A stretch of DNA of 64,000 nt, from the NCBI GenBank assembly GCA_037903355.1, contig JBAJFE010000009.1, forward strand, positions 930,001-994,000. The letters run 5' to 3'. Shown in pieces: positions 46,199 through 59,100 of the stretch (its first letter is position 1; the number at the start of each line of letters is the position of its first letter). The stretch is from Trichuris trichiura. Lineage: Eukaryota; Nematoda; Enoplea; Trichinellida; Trichuridae. The position numbers were made by a program, and so were the translations under genes. Under the pieces are notes generated by a model. That model worked only from the letters and a program-made list of their open reading frames with translations. It ran no database searches and was not told the origin of the DNA.

Positions 46199-49100
46199 AA
46201 TGCGGACAGTTTTAGCACCAGCCTAAAGACCTGTACGCAATGCGCATGAGTCGTTTTATTTCGTCCAAAAAAACGTAAATAAATGCCGTTTAGTTTGATT
46301 CAAGTCATTGCGTATTTTGAAGAGTAAATATAAACCTCATTTCAGAGCCCGCAAACCAGAATGCACCAGATGTATTAAATACATGAAACAGAGAAACATT
46401 GGGTTAACTTAACTGCAGGCGACGTGATTTCCGTTGAGTAAAACATCTGTACAACTGCAATAAAAACATTACAGACAATAGTATTCCAAGAGGCTCGCAT
46501 AAAAAGCAAAACTGCTATTCAAAAAAATGATGATAAGCATTAAGCCGTCATAGCAAAGGCTGCAAAGAGTTTTTTACCGTTTTCGTGGACGAGAGAGATT
46601 TGAAAGCTCAAAACTTCACTAAACAAAGTTTTATTGCTAAATCGGAAACTAGTCAAACCATTCCGCTATGCAATTTTAAATACAAGCGAAAAATTATCGT
46701 TTGTACTTTTTTTTGCTTTTTCATTAAATAAATTTACTCAGCATGAACGGGAGAGCTTTTAATCCTCTTGGGGAGGCTATATGCTTAAATACTTAGACCT
46801 TTAGCACAGGAGGATTACAGAAAAGCTTCCAGCTTTTCCCTACATCGGATAAACAATGCCTTATGGCACGCTAAGTATCGTCTGCCTGCTCTTCTTATTT
46901 TTTGAGAAAGCGATAAGTCTCTAAGTTCAGGAATGCTGAACTTCATTTTAACTGCATCATGGACGTTTGCCCGAAACGAAATTATTTCATCCGTTCAGCA
47001 GCGAGACAACTTTCCTGCTTTGTTAGCTAAAAAGAAAAGGTCAAGCGATCTTAAAACTTTAAAAGATCGCTGTCAATACTTATCGCAGGGGAAATGTGCG
47101 ACACGGACGAATATTTAAGTTGAAAAGCATTATTTTTACTGTCACCGCAGTTAGTTTAACTTGGCGGTTAGTAACGTTAAGGAAATATACTGAGCCCTTC
47201 CGCGAGAATTGTAACCCCTGCTCGCTGAAAATGGGCGTATAAAAATTGTCATCATTGCCCTACTTTGTTAGGAATTTCTGACAGTAGAAAGTTAAGTTAG
47301 CAAGTAATTTCAGCGTGACCTTTTCTATTGATCAGGGACTTCTTAAACAGCGCAAATGCCCAAACTGTGCATCGAAGAACATTCCAATTAGAGAACGATG
47401 GTAGCACCGTTACAACCAACAGATTCCTTCTATTACAGAAGGAAGTAGTTTAATAAACAAGCTTTATGTTTCATTGCTTAGCTGAGGAAATACTTTGTTT
47501 ATTTTGAGTTGCAGACCCCTCTACTTCCCATTTTGCATTTGCTTTCATTACGAACGTGCCAACATTTTTTAGGCAGGACAAAAAAGTGATTTCTGCTTGA
47601 CGATACCGACCGCCCTGCTTAAAAAAAATGATATTGCATTATATTCGAGCCAGAGATTCCTGAAGTAAATTTTTTAAATTAAAATTGTCATAAGACAACC
47701 TGTCTCACGCGTTAGTCCTTGTTTATAGGAGCTAATATGCGGAATGATTATCACAGTTTAATTCAGTTGTCAGCCGTTAGAACTGGTCAGTAATCCTATG
47801 AATACTTTGGTCGTACAATTCAATAGGTGCGTCAATGATATATGTTATGTACATCCCCATTGAGCGCAGTCATTTGGTCATTAGAAAACATTTCATACGC
47901 TCTTCGAACAGAAATTGACAAATATGTTTTTTTCCTTTTCCTGTGTCACAGCGCAATCGAGTCTTTATTTTGTGGCGGTTTTGCACTTGCAATCGCCAAT
48001 ACAAGCGTTTCGCGACTCTCTACACAGACGAACAACCCATTTGTAGAATTTTAAAAAAATTCTGGTGAAGTTTTCGGGATTAAATCTGATCCATTGCCAG
48101 TAAAAAAGCTAAGTCAATATACACGTAGAGAAATTCCCACGGAAGCTGCGAAGGTAAGAGAGAACAAATACAGGTGAATAACGTGAGTTCCAAAAACTTT
48201 TATTGCATCCACACTGCCCAGATTCAAGTAGCAATAGGCAGTATCAAAAGTTAGCTAATCATCTTCGTTGAAATATCTTTCTGTTTAACATCGTTTCAGA
48301 ATGTACGTGATTTATACAGTAGACCATTAACGGGAGGTCGTAAGTTATTCCACCTTCAACAAGCAAAGGAGGCGTTTTAAATGATTACCTTAGAGAGCAA
48401 AATAAATCTGTTAGTTATTCGACGTTTCATCATTCATTACCAAAAGCTGCCATTGTTTCTAAAAGGCTTTATCACCACTGACAGCAATAAATCCCTTCAC
48501 TAACAACGGCAGCACTTTTCAACGATGAAAAATTAGGCTGCCTCAAAAATCTACTTCTTCAAAGCCAGGAGAAATAGTAAATACCTCAGCTTTCTGCCGA
48601 GTTAGCTTTCATTGGGCCAATCATGTATTAATACTATAAATGGCGCGTAGGATCCATAGCTTCACTTGCTAAACAGCTTATATACTGTTTGTTATGAATA
48701 CCTTTGTAAAGCACGATGAGCTATCAGGCAAAAACTAGAGAATGCTCAAAACTGAACTACTTTTTCCAAAAAGCCATAACAGAGACATTTATAGCTTTGT
48801 CTTGTGCCCAGTAGGTGCACGCAATCGATCAATAGTTCAAGGGTGATGCCGCAGCGATCAGAAAGGATCAGTTTTTCAATGATGCTTACGGAGGAAGCAA
48901 ACTTGGTTCCTTCCTCAGATTGAATTCTGCAACTGCAAATAACGCTATGAAGCGCTTACCACTATTATCTGTTCACGTTGAGCACAACTAATCGGACTTA
49001 AAAGTTCATGCATTAAGTGAGCTTCCGAGCATTTTAGCATTGAGCTACTTCTCATGAACCATTTCATGATGATTTTCACAAAAAGATCAGTGCAGCAGGA

Positions 49101-50111
49101 AAAACGCGACGACATTTTGCTGCTGTCCGTACTTCAGTCGCAAGCGGCATTCCTTACATTCAAAAATTAGCCTTGTCTAGCTGCGACAACGAATGTTCAA
49201 CGTAGGGGCATTTTTGTTGGGCAAAATGAGCAATAAATACGCTTCCAGTTTAAATAAAATCGCCGAGCAGTTTCTGGATTTAGAAAGAACTTTCCTTGTA
49301 TGAAATTTGGCTGGGTTGGAATAAAGGTACAAATAAAGAAAGCGTTAAATTTTTTAGACCTAATTTCTCAGCTCTAGCTCATAAATATTGTGATAAAATG
49401 ACTGAAACAAATATAATGACTATAAGTGCTTTAATTAGACCAATAATCAGTCTTTGTTTTACGCTAAGTTGCATCCTGAGGTTTAGCATGCTTTAACATC
49501 CATAATATCGGTCCAAAGACTTTTACAAATGCTGTGCGCGGATATTCAAGTCAGCCGTGCGAGTTAGGCCCAAAATCTGTAATGCTTGTAAAAGAAAATA
49601 ACCACGGACGTCATAGCAGCTGCATAGAACGCCGAAAAAAGTGTTCTTTTCGCTTCAGTTGTTTATTGAGGTAAAGTTATCTATTCGCATAAAGTCACGA
49701 TGCGTAGGAGAAAAGTGAGAAGAACTTGATTTCGTCCTTGCTACCGTGAAATTGATTAATTGATTTCCTAAGCCACGTTCTCTGTGCCTCTTGTGTAGCC
49801 TACAGTGATCTATCCGCATTTGTGCTATGCCGTTCACGGTGCTATTACATCGAACTTTCTTAGAATTTTGAATTTGTGAAATTCCGTACCGTGTCGTCAG
49901 CGGTTGGAATTTCTGCTGGCTCAGATCCTTAGATGGACACATCTCAATTTAATTTATGGTCTTTTATAGCTTTACCAATTCTATTGGCGCCAGCGAATTG
50001 AATAGTGCATTTAACGTCCTTTTTTCCAGAAACGGAAACGGCGGTGCCATGTAGGCGCCAATTCTTCAAGCACTAGTGATTGAAGGAAGCCGTTTTTGTC
50101 AGACAGTTCAA
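46199..50111. other. Gene-poor stretch
   Basis: About 3.9 kb with AT-rich composition. The open frames present (for example 46933-47118, 47842-48054, 49296-49496 plus; 49655-49942 minus) have no recognisable domain, signal peptide with partner exons, or conserved splice pattern. No MITE copy, tRNA or palindrome was recognised. The last few hundred bases should include the IA-2 promoter. Confidence 0.45.
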
Positions 50112-53100
50112 ATGAGCCTTATAAGACCAAGTGGCCGACATCTCCTGCTGCTTCTACTCTTTCTTCATTCAGCTATCGCTGCTAAACGCTTCGGTAAGCG
50201 TACAACAGTTTCCAAACAATTTACATAAATTTAACATGTAAGACCAGCTTCTGTCCTAAGGCGCAATTATTATAGCTTAATCAAAAAATTAAGCTTGCCA
50301 ACGCTAGGAGTCTCATAGGTAAAATAGCAACAGTTTTGCAAATTTCGATTTTCGTTATGCACGCCAGCTAATATATTGGGATTGCTATTTATCTTAGCTG
50401 GCAGAACGGTATCGATTCTTCCAACTTGGCATCTTGCTTCTGCCGCTTAACAACTCTCTTGTAGTGACAGTTTGTTCAGAGAGATTGACATCTTTGGGAT
50501 CTGACTTTCTTCTTTTGAACACAGCTGTACGATCAGGCAGGAAAAATACCTGGCTAGGAAAGCTGACGAAATCTATTTGTTATTAAAAACAGTTATTTTC
50601 GAACTTCGCACTCTACTCATGTCGTAAAATGTACCTGTGTTATATTTTACCAAGCTAATACATGCTTCATTTTAACCGTATAAGGCACATTATTTTAATT
50701 ACGTGCTCTTTCTTAGGCTGTTTAATTGACCAATCGATCTGTGGCGGGAAGGAGGTCTGCGCGGATGGTAAGTTGTTTATGCATGACAACTGGTTCCGTT
50801 GACGTCATTGCTGTTGCCGTAACCCTAAATGCATTGCCCACTCAGTTCGACTTGGCCTGCGCAATTAGCCAAGAAAATATTCACAGACAATCTGACATTT
50901 AATCAAAAGCGATATTTGGACCATTAAATATTGTAGCTTTAAAGCAACTGTAAAGCTGTTGTGAAGCAATGTATACAATTTTTGTATACATTGCTTCAGA
51001 ACAGTTTTACTGTTACGAAGTTGCCAACAGTTGTACCAAATTTAGCGGCAATAATTAAACAAAGCACGTGGATCGATTATTTTCCACAACAGCAGTGGCT
51101 CTCGGTACGCTACTCTTCGTTTCTAATTAAATATCTGTTTTAATCAACCAGCCGTTGCAGCCGTACTGTTCCATTGAGAGAGCACTTGTCTTTGGCTGTA
51201 GTCAATTGCAGTGCTTACGCCAAAGCGAACCTCATTATGCAGTCGTAGTATTGCCTAATAAGGACAACTTTGCGCGTAGGACCGGAAAGTGACGCAAACT
51301 TTTCATAAAACCACTTTACCCTTCGATGAATGGAGCACTGGAACAATAATCAAAGCGAGATCGTACTTAAGTCAATTAACGCAACTGACTGAATGCAGCT
51401 GACAAGAAAGTGGAGCCCAATTATCAAGCTTTGGTGGTTGGATTCCTTTTCTTTCTTGTTTATATCGATTTCATCTACCGCGTAGGCGAATATTTATAAC
51501 TTATTCAACATAGTCACCACTACTGTAGATGCTCTTTTTATAAATGTCAGATAGGCGATCAAGGTTATCTAGCTTTGAATTATTAAAAAATCCATGAACT
51601 TTTGCATGCATAAAAATTGAAATGTATACTGTAGCATCAATGTCACGAAAAGTCGCCAATCGCTTCAGTCGGAAGCAAGCTTTTTGGTTTACCAGTTAAA
51701 TCATGAGCAGCTAAGAATAGCTATTGATTTACGCAATAGGAAAACCCAAGCAGCTTCTTAAGCGAACTCTTGTACTGGTTGTAACTTAATTTTCAAGTTA
51801 CGCATTCAGAAAATAATTAGGTGAATGCGTTTGGAAGACCTTGTAAATGTCAGCATACATTTATTGAATTTATATTGCTGCCTGCGTATTTTGAGACGCG
51901 TTGAGCTCCGTATTAATAAAATGATATGATCTTGAAAGTTGGAAAATCGCTTTAATTTGACGTCTTTTTTGTCAGCCTATTTCACCGCAACAAGGAAGGG
52001 AAAGCGTATAGTAACCGATCCCCAAATTGATTGTTAGAATTAATGCATACGAAAGCGAGTTCTGTACCATCAACTTTTCCAACTGACGTGTACAAAGTAT
52101 TGCGTCAAATAATTAGCATGAATCAATAATAACTCAATCAATGCCTAGTGAAATGCTTAGAACTGCAATCTATTCGATTTTTGTCAATACAAGAACTTAA
52201 TGCCGCTAACGAATCAAAGGAAGACGACAACTTTTTCAAAAACTCTAAGGTCTAATCAAGGAGGAAGAAATCGCAATAGGTCAGCTTGCTTTTGTCAACG
52301 TTTGGTATGCTCGTTGACGAAGCAAAGGCCTTGTGGAAGTTCAAGTCGTAAATCGCTGCTGTTCACTTTCAGCTGATAGGGACATTTTACATTTTCCACG
52401 TAGGCGGTTCGATCGCTAGAAGTAAAGTTTATAGGGATTAAGCAGCCTGTAAAAAGAGACGTAGGCGTCTTTGCCGATCTTAACAAATGTCTTAGCATGC
52501 AGTGCGCGTACGATTCGTGCAACAATGATTACGAAGACACGCAGCGTGACTGACGTGTCAAATTGATAATTTAAGGAACCGTCTCACTTTATCTCTCCGT
52601 CTCTCTTTTTCGTGAGGCGAAGGCGAAAAAATGTAGTTGCATGAAGCAATAATCAGTAGAACAAACCCTTTGGCAGGATGATTCATTGCGTGATAACATT
52701 TTTTACAATCGATTTATTTTTATTATTGCAATCGTCGGTCGTGTACTTGGTAATAGCAGAATTGCTGTCCTGTTGCATCTGTCCGCATGCCAACAAAAAG
52801 CATACGAGCATCAGTAAGCGATGGCGGTCGTAGAGTTTCAAAAATGGGAGTAGTAGTCGCGCACAATTCTATTTCCAAAAAACGTTGCAGCCGAGTTTTC
52901 AGGATACTCCTGATTCCATCGAGTCAGCGTCGTAATCAGCTATAAAGAAGCCTAATCTATAGAATAAGACTATGCAGGGGGATCTTTTGATTTACTCATT
53001 TTTTGCATACTCAGTGACCAGCAGGGTTTCAAAAGCTCTGGAAAATAAAGACATCAATTTACCAGGGCTCACCTCCTCAAGAAAAGTAAAGCTGCTGTTG

Positions 53101-56100
53101 AGAACCTTTAGCAGACCTGCCACATTCATTATATTTTCATTTTCTGTAAAACTTAACTCTCAACGAGTTGGTTGAACTTCAATATTGCGGGCACGTCTTC
53201 CGTGAGCAGTTAAAGTGTGGGATAAAAAATAAAATGAAAACACTGTCGAAGAGCGCGGAAGTGTAAATGATTCTACAGCTGTCGTGAGTGGGAAAGGAAG
53301 TGACGATAAACATGGCAGAAGAGAGAATATTTTTTGACAGATTGCTTCAGTTGACAGGCAAATTTCCAAGGGGTTTACGGCAATGCAGTTTCACAGGCGA
53401 ACAGGAAATACTGATCGTCTTAACCGCTTCTCAAACAAAATCCAAATTATTCGAAGCAGCATTTCTTATATGGCACTTTCAGAAAAATTTCATCACATTG
53501 CAAAATGATTATGGAAGTTTGCTGTCTCCCGCTACGTAATTCTACTAATATGTGTTAATACACTTCAGCTCTCTGCTTTCTTACATAAGAAAACAGAGTT
53601 AATGTAATTCCATTCCGCATTAGCGAGGTCCGACTATGTCTTTTTTATGTTCTGCCCTTAAGCTCTGTTACGCTGTGAAAAAGTAACAATAAAGGGGAAT
53701 TTTTTTGAAACGTTTATTGCCATTTACAAGGATGGAATGAGATGCGCGATATTTTCCACTTCATTCAGTTGCTAAAATCGATAGTTTTCTTTGGGCTGAA
53801 GGAAGCTTTATCCTATACTTTTATTACTTGAGAAAGCTTTCCACTTGCTTGTCCCTTTGCTAATTAAGATTAGTGGTGAAGCAATAACGTTGAAAGAAAT
53901 CTTGAGTAAACAGCCGTTCACTTCGCGTCCCTCCATGCATGTTCCTACTTTCCAAGCAAATGTTTTTAAGCTTCGTTAGCCCTTTTGGGAAACAGGAATT
54001 TTAAATTACTTTGGAACATCGGACTGCATTTAATCTCAGCACAGACAAGGCAGGGACTTGTAATCAAAAGCAGCCGCGATCCAATTCTCTCTCACAGCTT
54101 ACCGTTCACGGCTAACGCCAGAGTGCATCAGTAAACATTTTCAGCTATATGGAAAGTGCGAAAAAGATGTATACTTTCCATTAACGTATGAGCACGCCTA
54201 GCATATTGTTCAAAACGTTGCCGCTTGTTAAGCGTGTTAGTAACGCATTTTCTTTTCACCGTCACAAATAGCGATGCTTATGTACTCATTATAGCATAAT
54301 TTCTTCAGCAAGTTGTGCACAAACTGCTAAATTTGTAGATTTTGTAAACTTTTCCTAAAGTAGTTGTTGAATAGTTTATAAAACAGACTTGCTGAGGTCA
54401 TGTTGCCTAGCCGCCCTACCGTATGTGGAATGCAGGTTCCTTCTTGCCAAGCATGCGCCTGTGCTGCTCCGCGCTTACTGTTGAGCATGCCGGTCTTCTT
54501 ATCCTGTTCTTATTTAAGTCTAAGCCAAAACGGAAGCCATACGCTTACGATTAGGCTTAAGTAGGGGCAGAATAGAAGGCAGGAAAATTTGCTGTATGTT
54601 GATCGTGCGCCCAAGTGGCAAGGTCTAATTGTTGCGCTACTGCTGCTGGGTGAGCTTCAGCGCATCGTGAAGCCACGTAATGACGTGGTAAAGACACAGT
54701 GATTTTCAGCATTATTGAACCAACGCTGATTTACTACTTCGTTCATTCAACAAAGTTTTGTTAACATTCCACTTGCTGCAAAATGTTTATTGAAATTTAG
54801 CGGGCGCCAATACAGGGTGATCTATTAATATACATTTGAAAGGCGGTTAAACTTTTTCCTTAGATCTATTCATTGCTCACACAACTGAACAAGACGAAAA
54901 ACTGGCGATGATTTCAAATCCTAATCGTATGCAGCTGGAAACTGCACTGATTAATTTATACTTTCGCCAATAAGTACAGGGAATCCCTGACGTTGTATTT
55001 CAATTCGTTACCAGCGCTCCATCGTAAATCGAAACCGTCGTAAGTCGAGGCGAGTAATCAATACATCTAATTCCAAACCATACCACATAGGTTTCAGCGT
55101 AGCCATTCTCTTGGCTTGCGTTGCTCCAATGCTATCTCAGCTATAAATATGGGCTTAGGCTTAGGTTCTAAGTAAAACTTGAACTGGAAGGTATCGAACT
55201 GATATTAGCTCAGCTATGAAGAACTGCTGCAGTGAAACGTCATGGATCCATAACGAAAGTTAGGAAAACCCAGAAAGCATAATATCCAAGTAACATGGGC
55301 AGCAAACTTTTCTGTAGACTGGTGATCACCTGACTGAATTGTAGTTCGCTGCAGAATTACAAGGCTGTCGTAGAGAATGTTGCTATCTTTTGAAAAGAGG
55401 AGAATGAACACTTAGGAGCGTACAGGTCCCGCTGTCGTACCTATCGTAGGTCGGAAACTGCGTGTATAAGCTTTCATATGAACACCAGGTCAGTATATGT
55501 AGCTATATCATTGTGGCATCCTGCTGTTGCCACGACCATTAATATATGCGCAGTCATTTATCATCTTAAAACGCGTTTTAAAGGCATAACTGATAGTTAC
55601 ACATTTTCCACGCAAAACCTAAGCTTTTAAACCAGGGAAGCAACGGGCTGCTTTTAGGGTGAAAGCAGAAAAGCAAATATATGTTCAACTGAAGCACGAT
55701 AAGATATTAACAATTGCTTCCGTTGCTATTAGGAAAAATTTAAAATATTCTGCCTTTCGAGTTACGTACAAAATTTATGCGCAGCGGTTAATGCCTACTT
55801 CGATTTTTTTTTATCTTGAACATATTCCAGCTTATTAATATTAATAGCATGACAAGACAACCATTAACAACGGCATCCTCCGCGTTTTTCGGTGTTGGTT
55901 TGCAGTAATGACTGAGTGCTACTTGCAGATGGCCTAATTGGCATATGCAAAACAGCGGATAATGAAGCTGAAAATCCTGAATCCGTGGAAGAGGAGGCGA
56001 AACCGAAAGTAACGATAGCAGAGAACATTCTGCAGAACTCAGAGATGTCTAATCCGCTGGCGCAGTGCATTATCTCCTACTTTGCGTTAACACAGCATTA

Positions 56101-59100
56101 TCAGCTTGATTACAACCCAGACTTTTGCTTTTCCGGTGATCCTAGGGAAAAACTGAATACAATTAGGGTAAGTACTAACATGCAAATGCATTTTATGATC
56201 AGCTCCTCAAAACAAAATGCTTTCCATGGAATGTGAGCCACGTGATTCGTTTGAACGTTAGTAATACTTCAAAGTTTCTGCCATTTTGATTCATTTAAAA
56301 ATCCAGTTTGATTCCACTTGTGCTTGTTTACCAGACAGTTTTTGTTTAGAGCTTCAACCGGTTTTTAAATGACTTAACCGTTCCAAAATGCTCAAATAGT
56401 CTTCGCACGTCTACTTTATTCCATGCAACTGTTCTAGGAAATTGATAGTTACATTGGGAAAGCGAACAGTGATCCAGTGGAGCATTCGCGTTCGCTGCAA
56501 CCGCAATATGATATCGCTTACGAGAATCCATACTATCCGGTCGTTGCAAGTGAAGAGTGGATGCCGCCAGCTGATGATTCGGCGTCATGGAGCAACGTTG
56601 ATGACAATCAAAATGCACAAAGCTCTTCAAACTTGATGATACCAGATTCAAATTACGCTGCGGCTCCGTTTGACATTCTTGAGCCAGGTTTACCAGGTTC
56701 AGTTGATTCAGGCGTAAATCCCCTTGGTAAGAGAGCTTTTAAAGTTTATTTATTTCTGTTAAAGTTAGTGTGTAAATTGCACTTAATTACAGGACGTTAT
56801 CTTCCAGTTTTCTTTCTTCTTTTTAGCTTATCCCCATAACGGGAGTACAGCAGCGATCTAAGAGATTTTCAGCCGTACAGTTAAATAAGGAAAGAAAACG
56901 TATACTGAGTAAACAACTGAAGCCGCAATAATGGGAAAACATAAACTGAAAAAACACGCCAACACGGACAGGAGAATAATCGATTAGACGAGAGCATATA
57001 GTTTCTACTTTACGACGGTACATCACTGTTTGGATAGGTTCGTCTTATCAAAACTAGACAATGAAAACATTGCTTGAGCATCCTCTAGAATTAAGCCGCC
57101 CAGCACAATCACGTAAACCAAAGGCTGCTGAATTGACGTTAATAAATCTTAAAACCTATTACCTGCTTTAGCTAGACATTGTTTTTCTTCTAGCATAAGA
57201 GCTTGATGAATGAACCTACATTTAATGCAGCTGCATAGCTTCTAATGAACATGGACAGAGGTGGCTTGTTGATTCTTTTCCATTCAAAAGCCGCAGCTGG
57301 CGCACCCACGATAGTCAATCTGCCTCAGAGTCAACCAAGCGAGCTAAGCCAGCAGGAAGAGCAAAATTATGTACTGCTAAAAAAATATGATTGGACAATT
57401 TTAGTAGTCCTTTCTTTTAACAAAAGCTGCCCAACCAGCTATTCACGCTCAAAGCAGTATTATTACATTAAAGCAACGTCATGTGAGAAATTGAGGGTAG
57501 TATTTAAGGGTTGTGGCCTACTGCCGTAGGGCATATCTGGAAAACACTATACACACAGAGGTACATGGTTCATAGTCTTTCGCAAACGCTGTCGTGTGAT
57601 AGCGGAACGTGCGTATAAGAAGCTGTTGCATCTACAAAGTCTTTCTAATGCCGTGCAACAATTTTTATTTATTAATACGATGAAATATCGTTATCCAAGT
57701 TATACTTGCTAAGGGATCGTCTGGATAACGAACAATCAGGATAATCAAAAGTCGATTGACTTTCAGGTAGCATCAATACTGTAATAAACATTCGAAATAT
57801 TGGAAAAACTGAAGATTTTGTATCAGGTCTGTACGTTTTCGTTATTGCAAACCTCCTTGATAAGAAATCAATGCGCAATTTTTGAAAATCATTACAACAG
57901 TCGTAGGAAGTGAACGTCAACGCTTGTAAACTTGATCTGAAAAAAAGGGCAACGATGACCAAATGTACGACCTCAATACAAGCAAGAAATCGCAATGGTA
58001 GCACACAATGACCTAACGATGTTGAAGTACCTAACTGTACCTGTACCATGCCACATTTTTCTAGGTTGCTGGAATTGTTCTGGTAGTGCTTCTGTGACTT
58101 AAAAAGCAATAGCAGTTTGAACTCGGCTCAGAGGAAAAGAAACTCTATTTTAGGAGGCGATGGCGCCATAGCTTGAACATCAGTCGATCAGAGTAATCCT
58201 ATTGTCCTCAGCGGTGAATTCGAATAACGAAATTTGGATAACGGGGTTCCACTATAATTGCATTCTTTTTTCTAATCATTTATTAACACATTTAGCATCT
58301 CAGTGATTTTCTGCGCTAAACGTATGGCGTATGATATTAGAATTGAGCAGATGGGGGGAACATTAGACGTAAAGTCATGAAAATTGAATCTTTCAGAAGC
58401 GCATCTAATATTCGCAGTCTCTGAAGTTTTGATAAGAGTATAAGATTGATGGAGATAATAGCCTAACGTCTCTTTGATGATCCTGTTCTGAAAATTAGTT
58501 TGTTGATCCAAGTGCGACTTGGACAGACCTTTGAGCCAATACTTGAAAACGAAATTTAATTTTTCAGACGAGATAGAACCGGCAGATTACTATTTGACTT
58601 CCCCAAGGAAGGAAGAAAGCTTAATGAACAAAAAGGATTTTGAAGAAATAGGAATAATCGATCAAGGTGACTCAATTTTCTTTGTCTCGAGTCTGTTTAT
58701 TTATTAGTCTTTAGGAACAGGGCATAAAGAGCACAAAATTCAGACAAGACTGCCGGATTTCCAATTGCCCACCGAATCTCCATGGTATGACTCTGAATCG
58801 GTGCAACTATTCAGGCTACCTGCTAACATTCGGCCGCCATCGTTTGCCCACTGGATTTCAAATGATCGTGTATATATTCGTTTCAACCGAAGGTATTTAT
58901 TGCAAAAGATGCTTTTGAAAAACTCAACCAACTTAAAACTTTCAGTCTTTCGGATCCGGAAATGGTACAGAATTTTATGGATTTTCTTACGCTAGCAATT
59001 GGTATTCCCAAGAACGTAACATTTGATAATGTCAAGTAAGTAAGCAACTGGAAATGTAGAATATTGAACATTCAAATTCCTTGGCTATAAAAGGAGAATA

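Larger units (their letters stand above)
50768..55928 (+). other. 5.2-kb intron 2 of the IA-2 gene
   Basis: The large intron between the two exons of the ectodomain cysteine motif. It contains a 69-bp hairpin (50,946-51,014), a MITE copy (54,396-54,627) and a fragment near 55,150. Open frames such as 53288-53539 show no family signal. Confidence 0.7.

Noticed and set aside
49655..49942. Minus-strand 95-codon frame
   Set aside because: No family resemblance, no flanking splice signals that extend it, and composition similar to surrounding non-coding DNA.
53288..53539. 83-codon plus-strand frame in IA-2 intron 2 as a nested gene
   Set aside because: No domain, signal peptide or partner exon seen; a frame of this length is expected by chance in 5 kb of intron.
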